Source: Botrytis cinerea B05.10
Lineage: Eukaryota; Ascomycota; Leotiomycetes; Helotiales; Sclerotiniaceae
Direction of reading: 5' to 3'
Length of the DNA stretch: 64,000 nt
Assembly: GCF_000143535.2 (NCBI RefSeq)
Contig: NC_037312.1
Span: 744,001 to 808,000, forward strand
Part shown: positions 25,247 to 37,822 of the stretch, one piece after another
How positions within the stretch are numbered: the stretch's first letter is position 1
How the letters are laid out: every line of letters begins with the position of its first letter
The notes under the pieces: model-generated
Told to the model about the DNA's origin: nothing
Database searches by the model: none
The model's input: the letters and a program-made list of their open reading frames with translations, nothing else
Program-made: the position numbers and the translations under genes

Positions 25247-27115
25247 ATGTCGGCACCTACTTCCCCGTACGTTAGAAGCTCAGACTCGCCATCCCCAAAA
25301 TCCCCCCTTTCACCAAATATTTCTGCGCCAACAAATTCGGATTATTTTTCTCCTCGAAAGCTTAGATCTATCACAGAACATGTTCAATATGACCATCCGC
25401 CGAACCAGCGGCTAAACTCGATGTCGAGCATATCCTTCAGAGGAGGCTCGAGAGCTCCACGGCCTTTGAAAGACGGGAAGGGTGGTAAAGGAAAGAAGAC
25501 GCCGACTCGTCCTCGTCTGAGGGGCTCAAGTCCACCTCCTCCACCGTAAGTTGTGTGCCGTTTCCTTATTCTTTGTGCGACGGTGTTTTGTTCCAAGAGA
25601 AGGTGGGAATAGGCCGTACCATCGAATGAAAGTATACTTTATGATGTCCCACGCTTTCCTTCCCGGATCCTAGCGGCCGAAATCTGGGGGCGGGTGATCA
25701 ACCCCACTTGGTTTCTATATCGCGCAAGAAAGCTCTCTATGGTTGATCTCGATCTTTATTACATTACTACCCAGTATTTCTTTGCGATACTTGAATCTGA
25801 CGCTAATGGCTCCCAACAACAGAAAGTTTCAAGGAAAAGTCTCGTTTGATAGCATTGGATCATTATCAGAAGACACCGAGAGGAACACCAGAAGCTACAC
25901 TCAAAACTCTAAACATGAAGGATATCAATACAAACGATCCTCGAGGACTTTCATGGTCGGCATAGATGAGAATTCCTATTCGGATATTGCTTTAAAATGG
26001 ATGCTAGAGGAGCTCGTCGACGACGGAGACCAAATTGTCTGTTTAAGGGTTATTGATAAAGATTCGAAGTTGATCACTGACAGAGCCCTGGAGATCAAGC
26101 AATATCAGCAGGATGCAAGAGAACTACTAGATGCGATACAAAAGAAGAACGATGATAACAAAGCTGTCAGTATTGTACTGGAGTATGCTATAGGGAAAGT
26201 CCACACAACTTTTCAAAAGATGGTATGTTTGGACGGTTTGATGTTCGCAGAGATTTAACGCCACTTACTAACCATTTGGGTGTCCAGATCCAAATCTACG
26301 AGCCTGCGATGCTCATCGTCGGAACTCGGGGGCGAAGTCTTGGGGGGTTCCAAGGTTTGATGGGAAACAGAAACTCGTTCTCAAAATGGTGCTTGCAGTA
26401 TTCGCCTATACCAGTCGTTGTCGTAAGACCCACGGATAAAAGGTTAAAGAAGAAACAAAAACGAGATGCAGATCCTACACGTCAAAGTTACACTCGCATT
26501 TTACAAGAGAGTGGGGTTAACGGACATGAAACTTCAATCGTTGCAAGCAATCTCGAGAGCGCAACTGGCCCCCTTATTGAAGCGCACGCGGTAGCAGCTG
26601 CTCTTGGTTTACCAGCGGAATTTGATCCCACATTGACGCCATTTACCCTCGAAGGCAGCCGACCCCTAAAAAAGATAGATTCTGGTAAGAGTGAAGCGAC
26701 AAGCTGCACCAGTGGGTTTGATTCTCGACCTCAGAGTCCGGAGATGCTTGTGAAGGGTCCTAGACCTGGACATCTTGATAGTCCCATCATGAGCGGTGAT
26801 GATTCTAGTGAGGGAGAAGGGGATGATGACGAAGGAGAATTCGAGGCAGTGCCTGGACACTTGTTACTTGGCAATGACGATATCCCTCAGCCAAACCCAG
26901 AAATTGAGAAGAAGAAAAAGCTTCATGAGATGGAGCTCGAAGAGGCAAAAGCTCTAGGCCGAAAATCTTCTACTGGCTCTACTGACAGCGTTGATCCAGA
27001 TGGCAGAGGCGAGGGGAGTCGACTAGCTGGCCCGGGCGAATCTTTATACGGCATATCGAATGGCGAATACCACTCTTACGAGAATGCTTTGTTATTGATA
27101 CCTTCCTTCATTTAG
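25247..27115 (+). CDS. Universal stress protein (UspA-domain) family protein
   Basis: Three exons, 25247-25545, 25823-26222 and 26288-27115, give 508 residues with closing phases. The N-terminus is a Ser/Pro-rich disordered region with many SP sites, ending in a run of prolines. The Usp fold starts at FMVGIDENSYSDIALKWML and continues with QIVCLRVID. It ends across the second splice with the ATP-binding signature MLIVGTRGRSLGGFQGLMGNRNSFSK (the G-2x-G-9x-G-S/T type motif) and IPVVVVRP. The acidic C-terminal tail is disordered. Such fungal proteins are nucleotide-binding and linked to stress responses; the specific role is unknown. The first intron (277 nt) is about five times longer than its neighbours, and an in-frame ATG at 25806 just before the acceptor could start a shorter isoform. 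Confidence 0.88.
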
Positions 27116-28377
27116 CTTATATTGCTTTGCTGGCATTTGGAATTGGTTGCACCCGAGCCAAGCCTGTACTGGGTAAGGGGAGATACGACGGAAAGGAGGG
27201 GGATGCTTGAGCTCTTATGAATGAAACGAATGTTATGATTAGTAATGACGAGGGCATAAGGTTAAATTCGGTATGGAAATGGGTAAAGGGTCGCATCCAT
27301 GCTTCGGTATATGCTCAATTGGGAGGTTGCACAGCTGGTCATGATATGAAGGAAGGACATATCGGTAGGAGTTTTTGGTCTTTTTCTCTAATGCAAGCGA
27401 CACTTTTGAGTTATGAATATCTTCCTTATACTACGTTTGCTCCAATATTTTTGAGATACAGTGAAACCTAATCCGTACTGTTTGACAAAGATGTTAATTT
27501 CTGCATTTAGACGGACGAAGTTTAGGTGCCTCGTTGTACTATTCGATGTGCGAACTTAGGTCCGACACTTAGATACACTCTGACGCTCCTTAACCTTGCG
27601 ATCAGGCTGGATGTGAGATGATGTCTATACCTCCAAGTCTCGTCACTACATGAGCCTGAGATCTAGCCATAGTATGTTATGATCGATTGACAGTATGTCG
27701 AACGGACAACGTTGCAATAACGGGTGTAGAAATACATCATACATCAACGGCTTGGAGGCGTCGAACGTCGTAGAGTCACGGGACTGTTTTCGACCGGTGT
27801 CCCCTCTCTAATTTATCTTCTAGTTTTCTCATGGCACTATAAGAATATTTGAGGCCCATCTCGAAACTCCAGTGCATTCCCAGTCGGACTTGGTGTCTGG
27901 TTTGCTGTTAAGATGCTTGAATCATGGACTTCATCATAATGTTGTTCGCAAGGACTGCTTCAGACGCTTCGACATGGTTCTTGCAAAGAGATTCACCTTT
28001 TACACGCATGACTTGAGAGTGTGGTATGGAATAATATGGGTGGGAGAAAATGTGTTTCGTAGTTAGACGGCAATTCAACAGTGAAGGATTTTTCGCAACG
28101 TTGAAGCCATCCAGGACACTTAAACCTGCAAACCAGTTGGAATGGTTGAATCATTACATTATGTATTCCATCTATGCTACTAAAGAAGATTTATGTGCAT
28201 TGTTAACATGAATTGTTGCATACACTGAATAGAAGCATGCGCTCCAGTTTGCGCAAAGTGAGTACATCACTCTGAACTTGCTTCTTGATATATATATCTC
28301 GTGTTTGAATATCATCTCTATCTTCCAATTCATTACTGCTTTATGTCTCTCTTAAATACAACTACACCTATATTACG

Positions 28378-28389
28378 CTTCTTCTTCTT

Positions 28390-28419
<30 letters not shown>
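28378..28419. repeat. Microsatellite (CTT)14
   Basis: Fourteen perfect CTT units are seen directly. They lie outside any gene. Confidence 0.95.
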
Positions 28420-28420
<1 letters not shown>

Positions 28421-28590
28421 TCTCCTACAAAAATATCTCATCCCATCTCATCTTCCCGCATCCACCCACTCCCCACCCACCAAAAGTGAATATAACCTCA
28501 CCCGGCCTTCCGCCCGCGTTGCCCTCACAACCAGTTCCAAAAAAAGAGAAGCCAAAGCCCCTCTCAGTCCAAAAGGCAAAAGAAAATGAC

Positions 28591-28746
28591 AAAAAATTAA
28601 GGACGCTCTATGCAACGAATCTGGGAGACCCCTTAATTTAAACCAGGCGAACTGATTCTTCAAGATGACAATCACTTTATAGTCTTGTTAAGCAGAGCTG
28701 CCGTTTTACGGGCATGTGCATATCCGGCGCGTTACCACTGGACCAG
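28591..28746 (-). ncRNA. Possible Pol III-type / tRNA-like element
   Basis: On the minus strand, TGGTCCAGTGGTAACG (28746-28731) fits a tRNA A box / D-arm. About 80 nt downstream is a weak B-box-like AGTTCGCCTGG (28653-28643), and then a T6 run (28596-28591) that could terminate Pol III. No full cloverleaf can be drawn, so this is not an intact tRNA. It could be a decayed tRNA, a SINE-like piece or chance. Confidence 0.2.
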
Positions 28747-28845
28747 CATGGCATATTTTGTTTCTTGGATATGGGAAAGTGGTGGGCTGGGGATTATATG
28801 GGGGAGAGACGAGGTGAGGTGAATTTGGGTGTGTGAGGGCAATGG

Positions 28846-28867
28846 TGATGATGATGATGATGATGAT
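28846..28867. repeat. Microsatellite (GAT)n
   Basis: About seven tandem GAT units, seen directly. Confidence 0.9.
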
Positions 28868-29071
28868 TTAGTGAATGCGGAGGATGGGTTCGGGTGAGGG
28901 GTTAGAAATGAGGTTCGAGGAGGAGAGTTGTAATAAAGTACGTTTGCGTTTATCTGGATGATGGATGTAAAGGATCGTCTAAAGGTATTTTTGCGCCTTG
29001 CGAATTGATCCTATTCTTTCGCAGATATTTAGACCCTTTGTAAATCGCATGGCAACAATCAATTTCCATTG

Positions 29072-29104
29072 ATTCGTTCGTTCATTCATTCATTCATTCA
29101 TTCA
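29072..29104. repeat. Microsatellite (ATTC)n
   Basis: About eight tandem tetramers, with the first two carrying G for A. Confidence 0.9.
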
Positions 29105-29338
29105 CGTAAACCATCCATGAATATCCTAGACTTTGCTGGAATGAGTCCTTACCGACTCTGAATGATACAATCACCCAATCTATCTACGCCATCCATCCAT
29201 GTCCGTATCCGTATTCCCATTTGGTATTTCGAAACTCCTCCCACCGTTGCGAATTAAATCCAGCCCAGAAAGGATCCGGTGCTGGCCATTACCAACCAAA
29301 ACAATCCATCATTATTAACCTTAACCTCAACCTCCCAC

Positions 29339-31373
29339 TCATGATCTCCTTCCCAGACTCCTCCCAGCAGAACTCATAGTCCTCATGCTTTCCCTCCTCT
29401 GCTCTCCTCCGATCGCCTCTCCAATCCCCGCCGCAACGCTCTTCGGAAATGCCATCTCGGGCATCTCCCACGTTCGCTCTCCATGCCCATTCATATTCAC
29501 GCTGGGCATTCCACCAACTTCCTTTTGTCTCCCATGCGCATCATGGCTCTTTGAGCTCTTGTGGCTTTTCGCTACACTGCCCCTCGTCTTATGTCCCCTC
29601 ACACTCTCAACTTTATCCCCCACCTCCGCATCAAAATCCCACTCGCGCCAAAAATCTCTCTTCCCCCTTGTGGCTCTGCGTACCCAACCAGGCAATAAGC
29701 CACCGCGAACTTTATATGTCCAGTAATCTTTCAACTCATAGTCGTGTGGCATGATTCTTCCTCCTGACATTTTCGCCAATACCCATGCCGACGTATTAAG
29801 TAATGTATATGTGACGATTCCAGTAATGAGTCCGTACGCGATCGAATACGTAAAAGGCATAATTGCCAGTGTCAAGAAAGCCGGAATAGAATCTCCAAGA
29901 TACCGCCAGTTGATCTCGGTGCATGCGCGTGCCATCATCGCCCCAACGAGTATCAAAGTGCAGCCTGTTGCCCAAGGAGGTATACTAGCGAAGATTGGCG
30001 CGAAGAAAAGACTGATGAAGAAGCAAAACCCTGTAGTGACAGCTGTAAGTCCTGTGACGCCTCCTTCTGATATACCAGCGCCCGATTCGATAAACGCAGT
30101 GACAGGAGGCGAACCCACAAAAGACCCAAGAGATATGCCAAAGGCGTCGACGAGATATGCTACGGCGCTACCTTCGAAATCCTGCGTATCTTCGTCGATG
30201 GCTCCGCAGAAACGAGCCATCGAATACAAGGTGCCGGTGCAATCAAGGATATCGACATAAAGAAATGTGATGAGTGCAGATGCGAATTGTCCAGCCCCAG
30301 CTCCAGTGATATTCCAATCCTGCACAGCTAGCACTCGAGAAATTGGATGAAAGGTGACGATTTTCTTGAAGAATTCGAACGCCGCGTCGCCAGAAACAGT
30401 AGGAGGGAAATAAGTGACGGAAGTATTGCGCGGCCACGAAACGATAGAGACGAGGAGAATCCCTGCTATGACAGCACCTTTGACACGGTACATCATGAGG
30501 AACGCTGTGAAAATTCCCCCACCGAATATGCCAAGCCACATTGTCGGACTTCGCATTTTACCAGATATGCAAGTTCCATCTGGAGCAATAAGTTCGGGTA
30601 TACAACCAGTCACTTGAAGAGGGACATCGGAATTGCTACCTGTGATGGCACCGATTCCCGCACTGTAAGTGAGTCCGATGAGAGCGAGATAAAGTCCAAT
30701 ACCTGCACCGCTAGCTATCTTCAAGCTTCGAGGTATTGCGCGAGCAAGCCACTGTCTGAGCCCGAGTATCGAGAGCGCAACAAAGAGTAATCCTTCAATG
30801 AATACAGCTGTCAATGCTAGTCTATACGGGACTGGTCCTTGTCCATGTATTCCAACGACTTGATAAGCAAAATATGCATTCAAACCCATTCCGGGGGCTA
30901 GCGCTATCGGCATGTTTGCAAAAACACCCATGCAAAAACTCGTCAGTGCAGATATCGCTGCCGTGCCTGTGACTAGATCCTGGTTGATCTCCTGAACACA
31001 TATCTGGTAATTCGGATCTGTTGAACTGTCTAGGCAGAAGGGATCCGGAGATCCAGGTGGGTAGTCGCATACACATGTTCCTCCGGTAGCTTGAAAGATG
31101 TGAGGGGAGTCATCAAGGTATAGGTAGAAAACTTACCTGATACGATTGATGAGTTTACCGAAATGATGTATGCCATAGCAAAGAACGTGGCAAGTCCAGC
31201 TCTAACTTCTGTAAAAAACCTAGAGCCTTTTCTCTCGTACCTGTGCCCGGAAAATTCCAGTCTGAATCGTCTTCCAACGGCGCTCTTCGCCACGGTCATA
31301 TTCGTCTTCTCCACCTAAAATCTAATAAGCATTAGAATGTCCAGAGATTCTAGGTGATGCGTACCCAGCCCAT
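29339..31373 (-). CDS. azgA: Purine (hypoxanthine-adenine-guanine) transporter, AzgA type
   Basis: Three exons, 31373-31365, 31314-31137 and 31089-29339, give 645 residues. The first exon is only nine bases (ATG GGC TGG, then gtacgc). It splices to GTG GAG AAG, giving MGWVEKTN, the expected start for this family; without it the second exon has no ATG until residue 9. Motifs of the AzgA/NCS2-like fold are FFTEVRAGLATFFAMAYIISVNS, FANMPIALAPGMGLNAYFAY (the QH-less ALAPGMGLNA loop) and GSPPVTAFIESGAGISEGG. About a dozen hydrophobic helices are visible. The C-terminal tail is longer than usual and His/Ser/Lys-rich. The protein is a plasma-membrane proton-coupled purine importer. Two GATA-factor type sites, TGATAA at 31515-31520 and TTATCG at 31540-31545, lie within 175 bp upstream, consistent with nitrogen-catabolite control (inference). 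Confidence 0.94.
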
Positions 31374-34300
31374 GATGGAAAGATATATGGTGTATCATGC
31401 AACAAGAAATGAGGATCCCTTGAATAGATTGTTTTGTGATGAGAGATCTATCTATTATATGGACAATGTTATATACATGTGCACAGTTTCTCGTAAAGAC
31501 CAAGTATGTGTTATTGATAAACCAGGTACGATTGTTCAGTTATCGTCCAACCTCACTGACAAACCTAACAAAGGTAGAACTGATATCGTTTTCTGATCTG
31601 TTTGGAATATTCCCGAGAAGTAATAAATCCGATCGCTCTAGCATTCATCTGTTGTAGACATGAAACGCAAGATATAAAGGTTTAAGAGAATGACGATGTT
31701 GATCTGAGATGAACCTAATACGAGTGACGTCTAGAACACATGTTACGATCGAGAGGGATTGTGGGAAACGGGTTGCGACTGAAAGCGCGGGATCAGACGT
31801 TGAGACCTATAGAGCCATAAATGAAGGATGGAAGGATAAAAATACGATGAGAGCAAAGGTATAGATGGCGGAAATAGTAACAGAACATATGGAGGGCACA
31901 TGCCCGGTAGTCACTGCAGCCGTGTGTAACGTGTAGCATGACAAAGTCCGTCAAACAAGCTGGATCCAAACTTTCAGATCATTGTGCGTACGTTGGCTCA
32001 ACGTTTTTCAAAGGCTTAATTTATTGTGCCACCCACCACCCAGTGCACCTTATCTAGGGTTAATTCTTCCGAGGGCTTTTATAACAAAATTGTCCAATGA
32101 TCATGGACCGCCAGACTGCAGCCTTCTAGCTTCTGTCGTTCCGCCCCCAGTATCTCTGTGGCACCCCGCTCAATGTATTTATTCTCATATCGGAACAAGA
32201 ACCCCACTTAGGAATCAAGTCCGCCAAATTCGGGATACACTACCGAGAGGAGCAGCTCGGCGTTGGCCACACTATCTGATACATTAAGAGTAATCTGCAC
32301 AGAATGCTGTTGGATTCGCCTTGATCAGACGCAGATAAGTTCGCCTAATGCCCACTAGGAACATGAATTTCTCTCTCATGTTACAAGTGATGAAAATTCC
32401 AAATACTCCTAATTGCCGAAGCAGCGAAGCTGATCAGGATATTGGAAGAACCCCAATTTTGTTGGAAGGAAGAATTACCGGACGGCACAGAAAATGTACT
32501 GGATATCTTACGAGGAATGTCGGGAAATGAAATCAGCCACCGCGTGCCGAGCCAGTCAGAGGGCAACTTGGAAGCTTCCCATATCAATCATCCAAGGACT
32601 GACTGATAACGACCAGAAGTATCATTCGTTGTTATTCAATTCAGCAAAAATTCATGGAATGTTAAATTGCTCAAGTCTGCATTCAAAAATTCAAAATCTG
32701 CCTCTAGCTGGGTTGAGGCTTAGAGCTGCAAATTCTAAGACAGCCAAACAATCATTTCTTACCGCTGTTGTGCGAGTAATCTTGTATTACTTACTTTTCT
32801 TGGATTATTGATACGCACTTCCTCATCCAAACCAATTTTCAGACTTCTGTTGTCATGATGGCAACGACTCCTGCAGTGTTTTTCTCCTCGTGATACAATA
32901 CCGGCCGCAGTGATCAGTGAAAGCTGCAGCTATTTCTCGGTTGAATTGTTCAGCTTGCTTTTAGCCAATAGCTTCACATTGATGCGTATCGTCAATTGGC
33001 AATCGTGATATCATATGCTTACACAATGAACCTCGGTTAGTCATTAGACGCTTGATTGGGGAGGACGATTGTGGAGTGTAAATGCCAGTTTAATTACATT
33101 TTTTTGAGTCAATCTCGAGCGTTAGGCATTGTTTGCCAGCAACACAAAGCAGGCAAATGAAATTTTCAGCAAGTTACACCCAGTCAAGGTTTGGAAGATG
33201 TAAGCTACCTGACCTACTTAGCAATTCTGAACAAGTAGAGAATCGAAGGCATCCGACATTGGGGGTGGAGTTGGGGTTAGAGTTGGAGAAGCAGAAAAGC
33301 CCTACGGATGCAACATTGACAAACGGATACATACTCTTTTCGGGGTAACACTTTGTAGAGAAAGAGGTAATCAGCCTGCCGATTTGACTCCAAGCCTTTT
33401 CAGATTTCCCTCAGACATGATATACGATCTGTACTCATGCATGCATTGATATACATCTATGTGCTGTGTTGTGCAGCAGATGGGGGGTTATTTTATGCTG
33501 TGTGCATTTGGGGTTTGTATGGTGAATCATATTAGCACGTTATCTGGGGTTTGCTTGCAGAAGGGCATTTCTCTTGGATTTTGATGGGAGCCAATCATAA
33601 GTCATGCCGTCTAAGTCTTCTCCAATGAGTTAGGAATAAGAGCTGCTCCTTACTGCTCTTGCATCCGGATTTTTGGAGAAGTGTGTGCAATCAACGATGC
33701 TAGAATTAAAATCGAACATCGGACCAGATATACCCGAAGTGTACAAGCAATTCTTGATCAACGACCTTTTGATTTTGGAAGACGAACAGGTGGGGAATAA
33801 TCGAACGAGGAAAGATTACCCTAAATTCATTCCTGTCAAACAAAATAATGACAGAATGAGGGGTGATGCATCGAGCTACATCTGATATATTCCGAATTAG
33901 AAAGACCAGCGTCTGACACTGTAATCGGTGAAAAGTTGTGTTAAAATGAGGCTCATAATCTTGACCTCCTGATGGTTGATAATTATCAGCTTGGTTCTAC
34001 ATCAATTTTGAATTGCGTAATCTACTCATATGAGATGGGACAGAACCAGATGGTACTAGACTAAAGAGTTCGAAGTGCCCACTTCGAACTAATCAGGTAT
34101 AGTGCTTGTTAATCACTTAGCATGGTACGGACAGCTACATCCAGCGGAAGGAAGATAATATCACGCAGTGAGGAGAGCCGAAAATAGGTATAGAAGTACC
34201 CGCACATGTGATATCATATTGTCTAACGTCGATTTTGACAGTTTGAAGGGTAGCGCATGAAGGCGATTATCTCCTGGTACGAGAGAGACTTAGGAGTCGC

Positions 34301-34850
34301 ATCGCAGTCGCACCTAATAATGCTTCGATCGAGATGCATGATCTGAACGATGGTCATAGAAGGGACCAACTCCATTTCAAAAATAGGGGCTAGACTTGGC
34401 AAGAAATTCCATGTCTCGACACGATATCATGCAGTGTGCTTCACTTGAAACGGGGCTAGAAAGCCCCGGAAAGAGCGCATGAGCTTTTAGTCAGAAAGCA
34501 CAACGGCACTCTCACTTCCCTACACTCAGGATACTCTTATTGTAGGTCTCAGGTTACAGTATGGCTTATTAGATACCCGGCTTCAGTTTCTTGCAGAATG
34601 AAGAGGATAGTCCTAGGCTTGAGTTGAAAAAGTTCTGATCGGGGAAGCGAGCTTCGAACTAAATTTTGGAGGATATGTGCAGTAGGGTATGAATAGGTTT
34701 CAAGTTTTATACAGCGAAAATATAAACATACACATTGTGGATATGTGCATCAAACCATCCCCCAAATTTTTAATGCCGCCAATGCACCATGCTCGATTCC
34801 ATCAAAGTTTGAACGCCGTCTCCCTTGCCTTTTCCAATTCCGGTTTTGAT
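31374..34850. other. Gene-free stretch (AzgA / HOM3)
   Basis: 3.5 kb with only short open frames (105 residues or fewer) that lack domain signatures on both strands. The left end is the AzgA promoter and the right end the HOM3 3' flank. I could not recognise transposon remnants. Confidence 0.4.
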
Positions 34851-36665
34851 CTATTCTAAAAATGTGAAAAGATTTGTATGCAATATGTTCATCGCGCGTG
34901 TGGCTTCGTAAGCGTCTATGACACAAGATATGTTGATCTCACTCGCCCCTGAATGTCGCTTGTTAGTTGTCGAATTGCTACATGGGACGGAGATTCTAAA
35001 TTTACCCTGAGATATCATTTCGATATTGACGTTATTTTCTCCAAGAGTGGAAAACATCTTGCCAGCAATTCCCACCATATTTTTCATTTCCGATCCCACC
35101 AGACTGAGGATCGCCATTTCATTGAGGATGCTAACTTCGCCGCACTCTTGCAGCTCCGCTTTGGTACTCTGCATGTCTTCTGCAGAGATGTACGCAGAAT
35201 GAACAGCCATGGAAACATGGACCTCACTGGTAGAGATAAGATCTACAGAAATTTGTCGGCTGTCCAGTATGGAAAATACCTTGGCAAAGAATCCGTGCGA
35301 AATCGATCTCTTATTCGAATGTACGTTGATAACGGAGATCTTATCCTTGATAGTAACAGCCGTAGGGCGCTTAGGCGTTTTCTTCGAACTTACAGGACTT
35401 GGGCTTCTTGCATGGGTGTGCTGCGAAGGTTCTAATATAGGATCGGGAAGAATGATTGTGCCGTTTCCCTGTGGGTTTTTAACGTTCTTGATCCGAATCT
35501 TGATCGGTGGGGTCGCTCGGATTACTTGGTCCATAGTGAGATGATGGATGACCTCGGAGCCGTAAAATGTTAACTCTGCCGCTTCGGATGGTGTTATAGT
35601 GGACAAAAGTCGGGCGGTTGGCACTTTCGAAGGGTCTGCAGTGAATATACCATCAACTTCTTTCCATACCTGCAATTCTTCTGCCGCAACTCCCACAGCC
35701 ACCAATGCCGCGCAAAGATCTGTATATCCTCTTCCGATTTCTCCATCCATCAAACCACCTGGAACGGTTCCAAAATATCCAGTGAGAATTGGCACTCTAT
35801 CCTGACAAGCGTCAATTTTCTCTTTTATCGCCGCAGCCACGTCTCTGTAAAACTCCAAGTTCATCCCCTTTGGAGTCTTGAAATGAATAGCATCCGAGAG
35901 GTCTACATATTCAGCGTCGACTCCCTATAATATATATCGTAAGCACTGCGCAATTGAAATGCTCATTATAGCCTACCCTGTCTTGTAATAAAGCTGCCAC
36001 AAATCTACAGCTAAGTTTTTCCCCAAAGCTGACCAGACGATCCTTTGATCTCGAATCAATTTCTAGATGCCATCGTTCAACAGCCAATCGATATTCCTGT
36101 ATCTCCTTACACTCCGTTTCAATGTCCTTTGCGAGCCTCGAGGCTATAGCCTCATCTTGTATATGTGACCTCGCTGCTGCAATGTGATCGTCACGAATAA
36201 CGTCCACCAGTCTCTCGTATTTGCTAACTAAGCTCTTGTACTGGTCCGATTCCGAGTCTTTTAAAGAATTGACAGATTGGAGGACACCGTGTATTTCCAA
36301 TAATCTGCAAAGGCCAGAATTAGTATATCCTCGCATGCGCCATCCTCTTTGATTTCGATGATCCTCACCGACTCGTTGTGCCCTCGACCTTCTTCCCAGT
36401 ACTCCTCGCGGAACAGACAACTGCGATTCTATGATGTTTTAAGCTTGCACTGAATGCCCAATTAGTTTTGAATCGCAATGATTGGCAATGTTCCACAATC
36501 CACCTACCGAACAATGTCTTCCGCGATATTCACAGCGAACTTGCCTACACTTGTGCCGCCAAATTTTTGCACTACCCAGCTTCTGTGACTGTCATTGTGG
36601 TTCAAAGAATTGGATATTAACGGTGAAGCACCAAGATGCCCGTTGCACTGAACTTCAGTCGTCAT
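34851..36665 (-). CDS. HOM3: Aspartate kinase (aspartokinase)
   Basis: Five exons (36665-36508, 36443-36369, 36304-35977, 35924-35006, 34948-34851) close to 525 residues, typical for fungal Hom3. The N-terminal kinase signature VVQKFGGTSVGK is at residues 31-42. RIAVVCSARSTGKK, DRLVSFGEKLSCR, TGYFGTVPGGLMDGEIGRGYTD and WKEVDGIFTADPS follow as aspartokinase active-site and nucleotide-site segments. Two C-terminal ACT domains are visible (INVHSNKRSISHGFFAKVF; ILSLVGSEMKNMVGIAGKMF). The enzyme phosphorylates aspartate as the first step towards threonine, methionine and isoleucine, and the ACT domains normally mediate threonine feedback. Splicing to the last exon restores GASEINISCVID, the conserved ACT end. 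Confidence 0.96.
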
Positions 36666-37822
36666 TGTCCAAAATTGTCTGTGAATGATTCAAATGGATT
36701 GCTGCAAAGTTAATTAGTTATAAAGTTGAAATCATTGACTATGCTATCTGAGGTGAAATGTAAGATAAGATGTAGAAGAGTTTAGGAAGCATTGAACATT
36801 GAATAAGTTGAAAAGAGTCATACCAGGCCTATGTTTAATTCATTAGTAGAAACAATTATTTTCGAACCTGCATCGGCATGATATCGGAGCAAGTCAATGC
36901 GGGACCACAGTGCAATCACGTCAGCGGTCAGTTCCTTCCTTCAATCAAGTCTTTATCATTAGCGAGCTTATAGGGAAAATAGGTCGGAGCTAACACGATA
37001 AGAATTTGATGGAGAAACAGAAAAAGGGGGGTAAATTCAAGGCTGATCTGGGTTCGAAATGCATATATGTACATGTACCCAGGTAGGTATCAAATGATTT
37101 TGGTTATATTCTTGATAGTCGTTCGAGTCTATATTGGAACCAAGATAACACCTAGGTTGGTTAGGTATTGCGTGATGTTATTCTTTTTCATAAAGAGAAT
37201 ACTTGAGTAGTTGTTTCATTCATCAACACAACAAAAAGCCATTCAAGTACCATTTGTTAAGACTCAACCTTTCATTGTTTGAAGAGGAATGAGGAATTAC
37301 TTCTGAATCTTTCAACATTAGAAAAGACATTAGACGCACCGAGTCAGTGAAAGTGTTAAGTTCTAGACTTTCGAAATAGTTGTAGTTTAATGCTCGATAT
37401 AATTGACTGAAAGGGCATTATTACATCGACTTTCTTCGAGCCAAGTAGTATTAGATCATATATATAAACCAATTTTCATGCCCTTTCCGTCCTTCTCGCC
37501 ATTATTCCCCGTTATTGATAATTACAAAAGAATAGCCCTAGTCTTTGCACGGAAACGCCATCAAAACCAATACTCCAAATATTTTTGGAGCCAAAACCGT
37601 CAATAGTCCAATTAGCGAAAAATACTCAAATCGCCATAGTAAGATAATCAAGACCATCCCAAATATACACCAGGTATCCACCCATTCTACAGCCATTCGT
37701 TTAATCGTTGGTCGTTAAAAAAAATCATCCTTTCCTGTCACATTATCCAACCCCCAACCTTTGACCATCCATTGCGCCGCAAATCTGACCCAAATTCTCA
37801 AGATTTGGAGTTACATTCAAAC
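36666..37822. other. Intergenic region (HOM3 / RFX)
   Basis: AT-rich gap with the HOM3 promoter on the left and the RFX 3' flank on the right. I did not find a full Gcn4/CPC1 site (TGASTCA) close to HOM3, only one-mismatch versions such as AGAGTCAT near 36815. Confidence 0.4.

Larger units (their letters stand above)
27116..29338. other. Convergent intergenic region (USP / AzgA)
   Basis: 2.2 kb between two 3' ends. It contains three simple repeats and a possible Pol III-type element on the minus strand (28591-28746), each listed separately. No protein gene is seen. Confidence 0.45.

Noticed and set aside
29047..29058. ATGGCAAC half X-boxes (also near 32862) as RFX targets
   Set aside because: Only half-sites, far from promoters and not paired; expected by chance in 64 kb.
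33673..33885. 70-codon plus-strand frame (contains IPEVYKQFLINDLLIL)
   Set aside because: It looks protein-like for a short stretch, but there is no recognisable family, no neighbouring exons and no conserved start.
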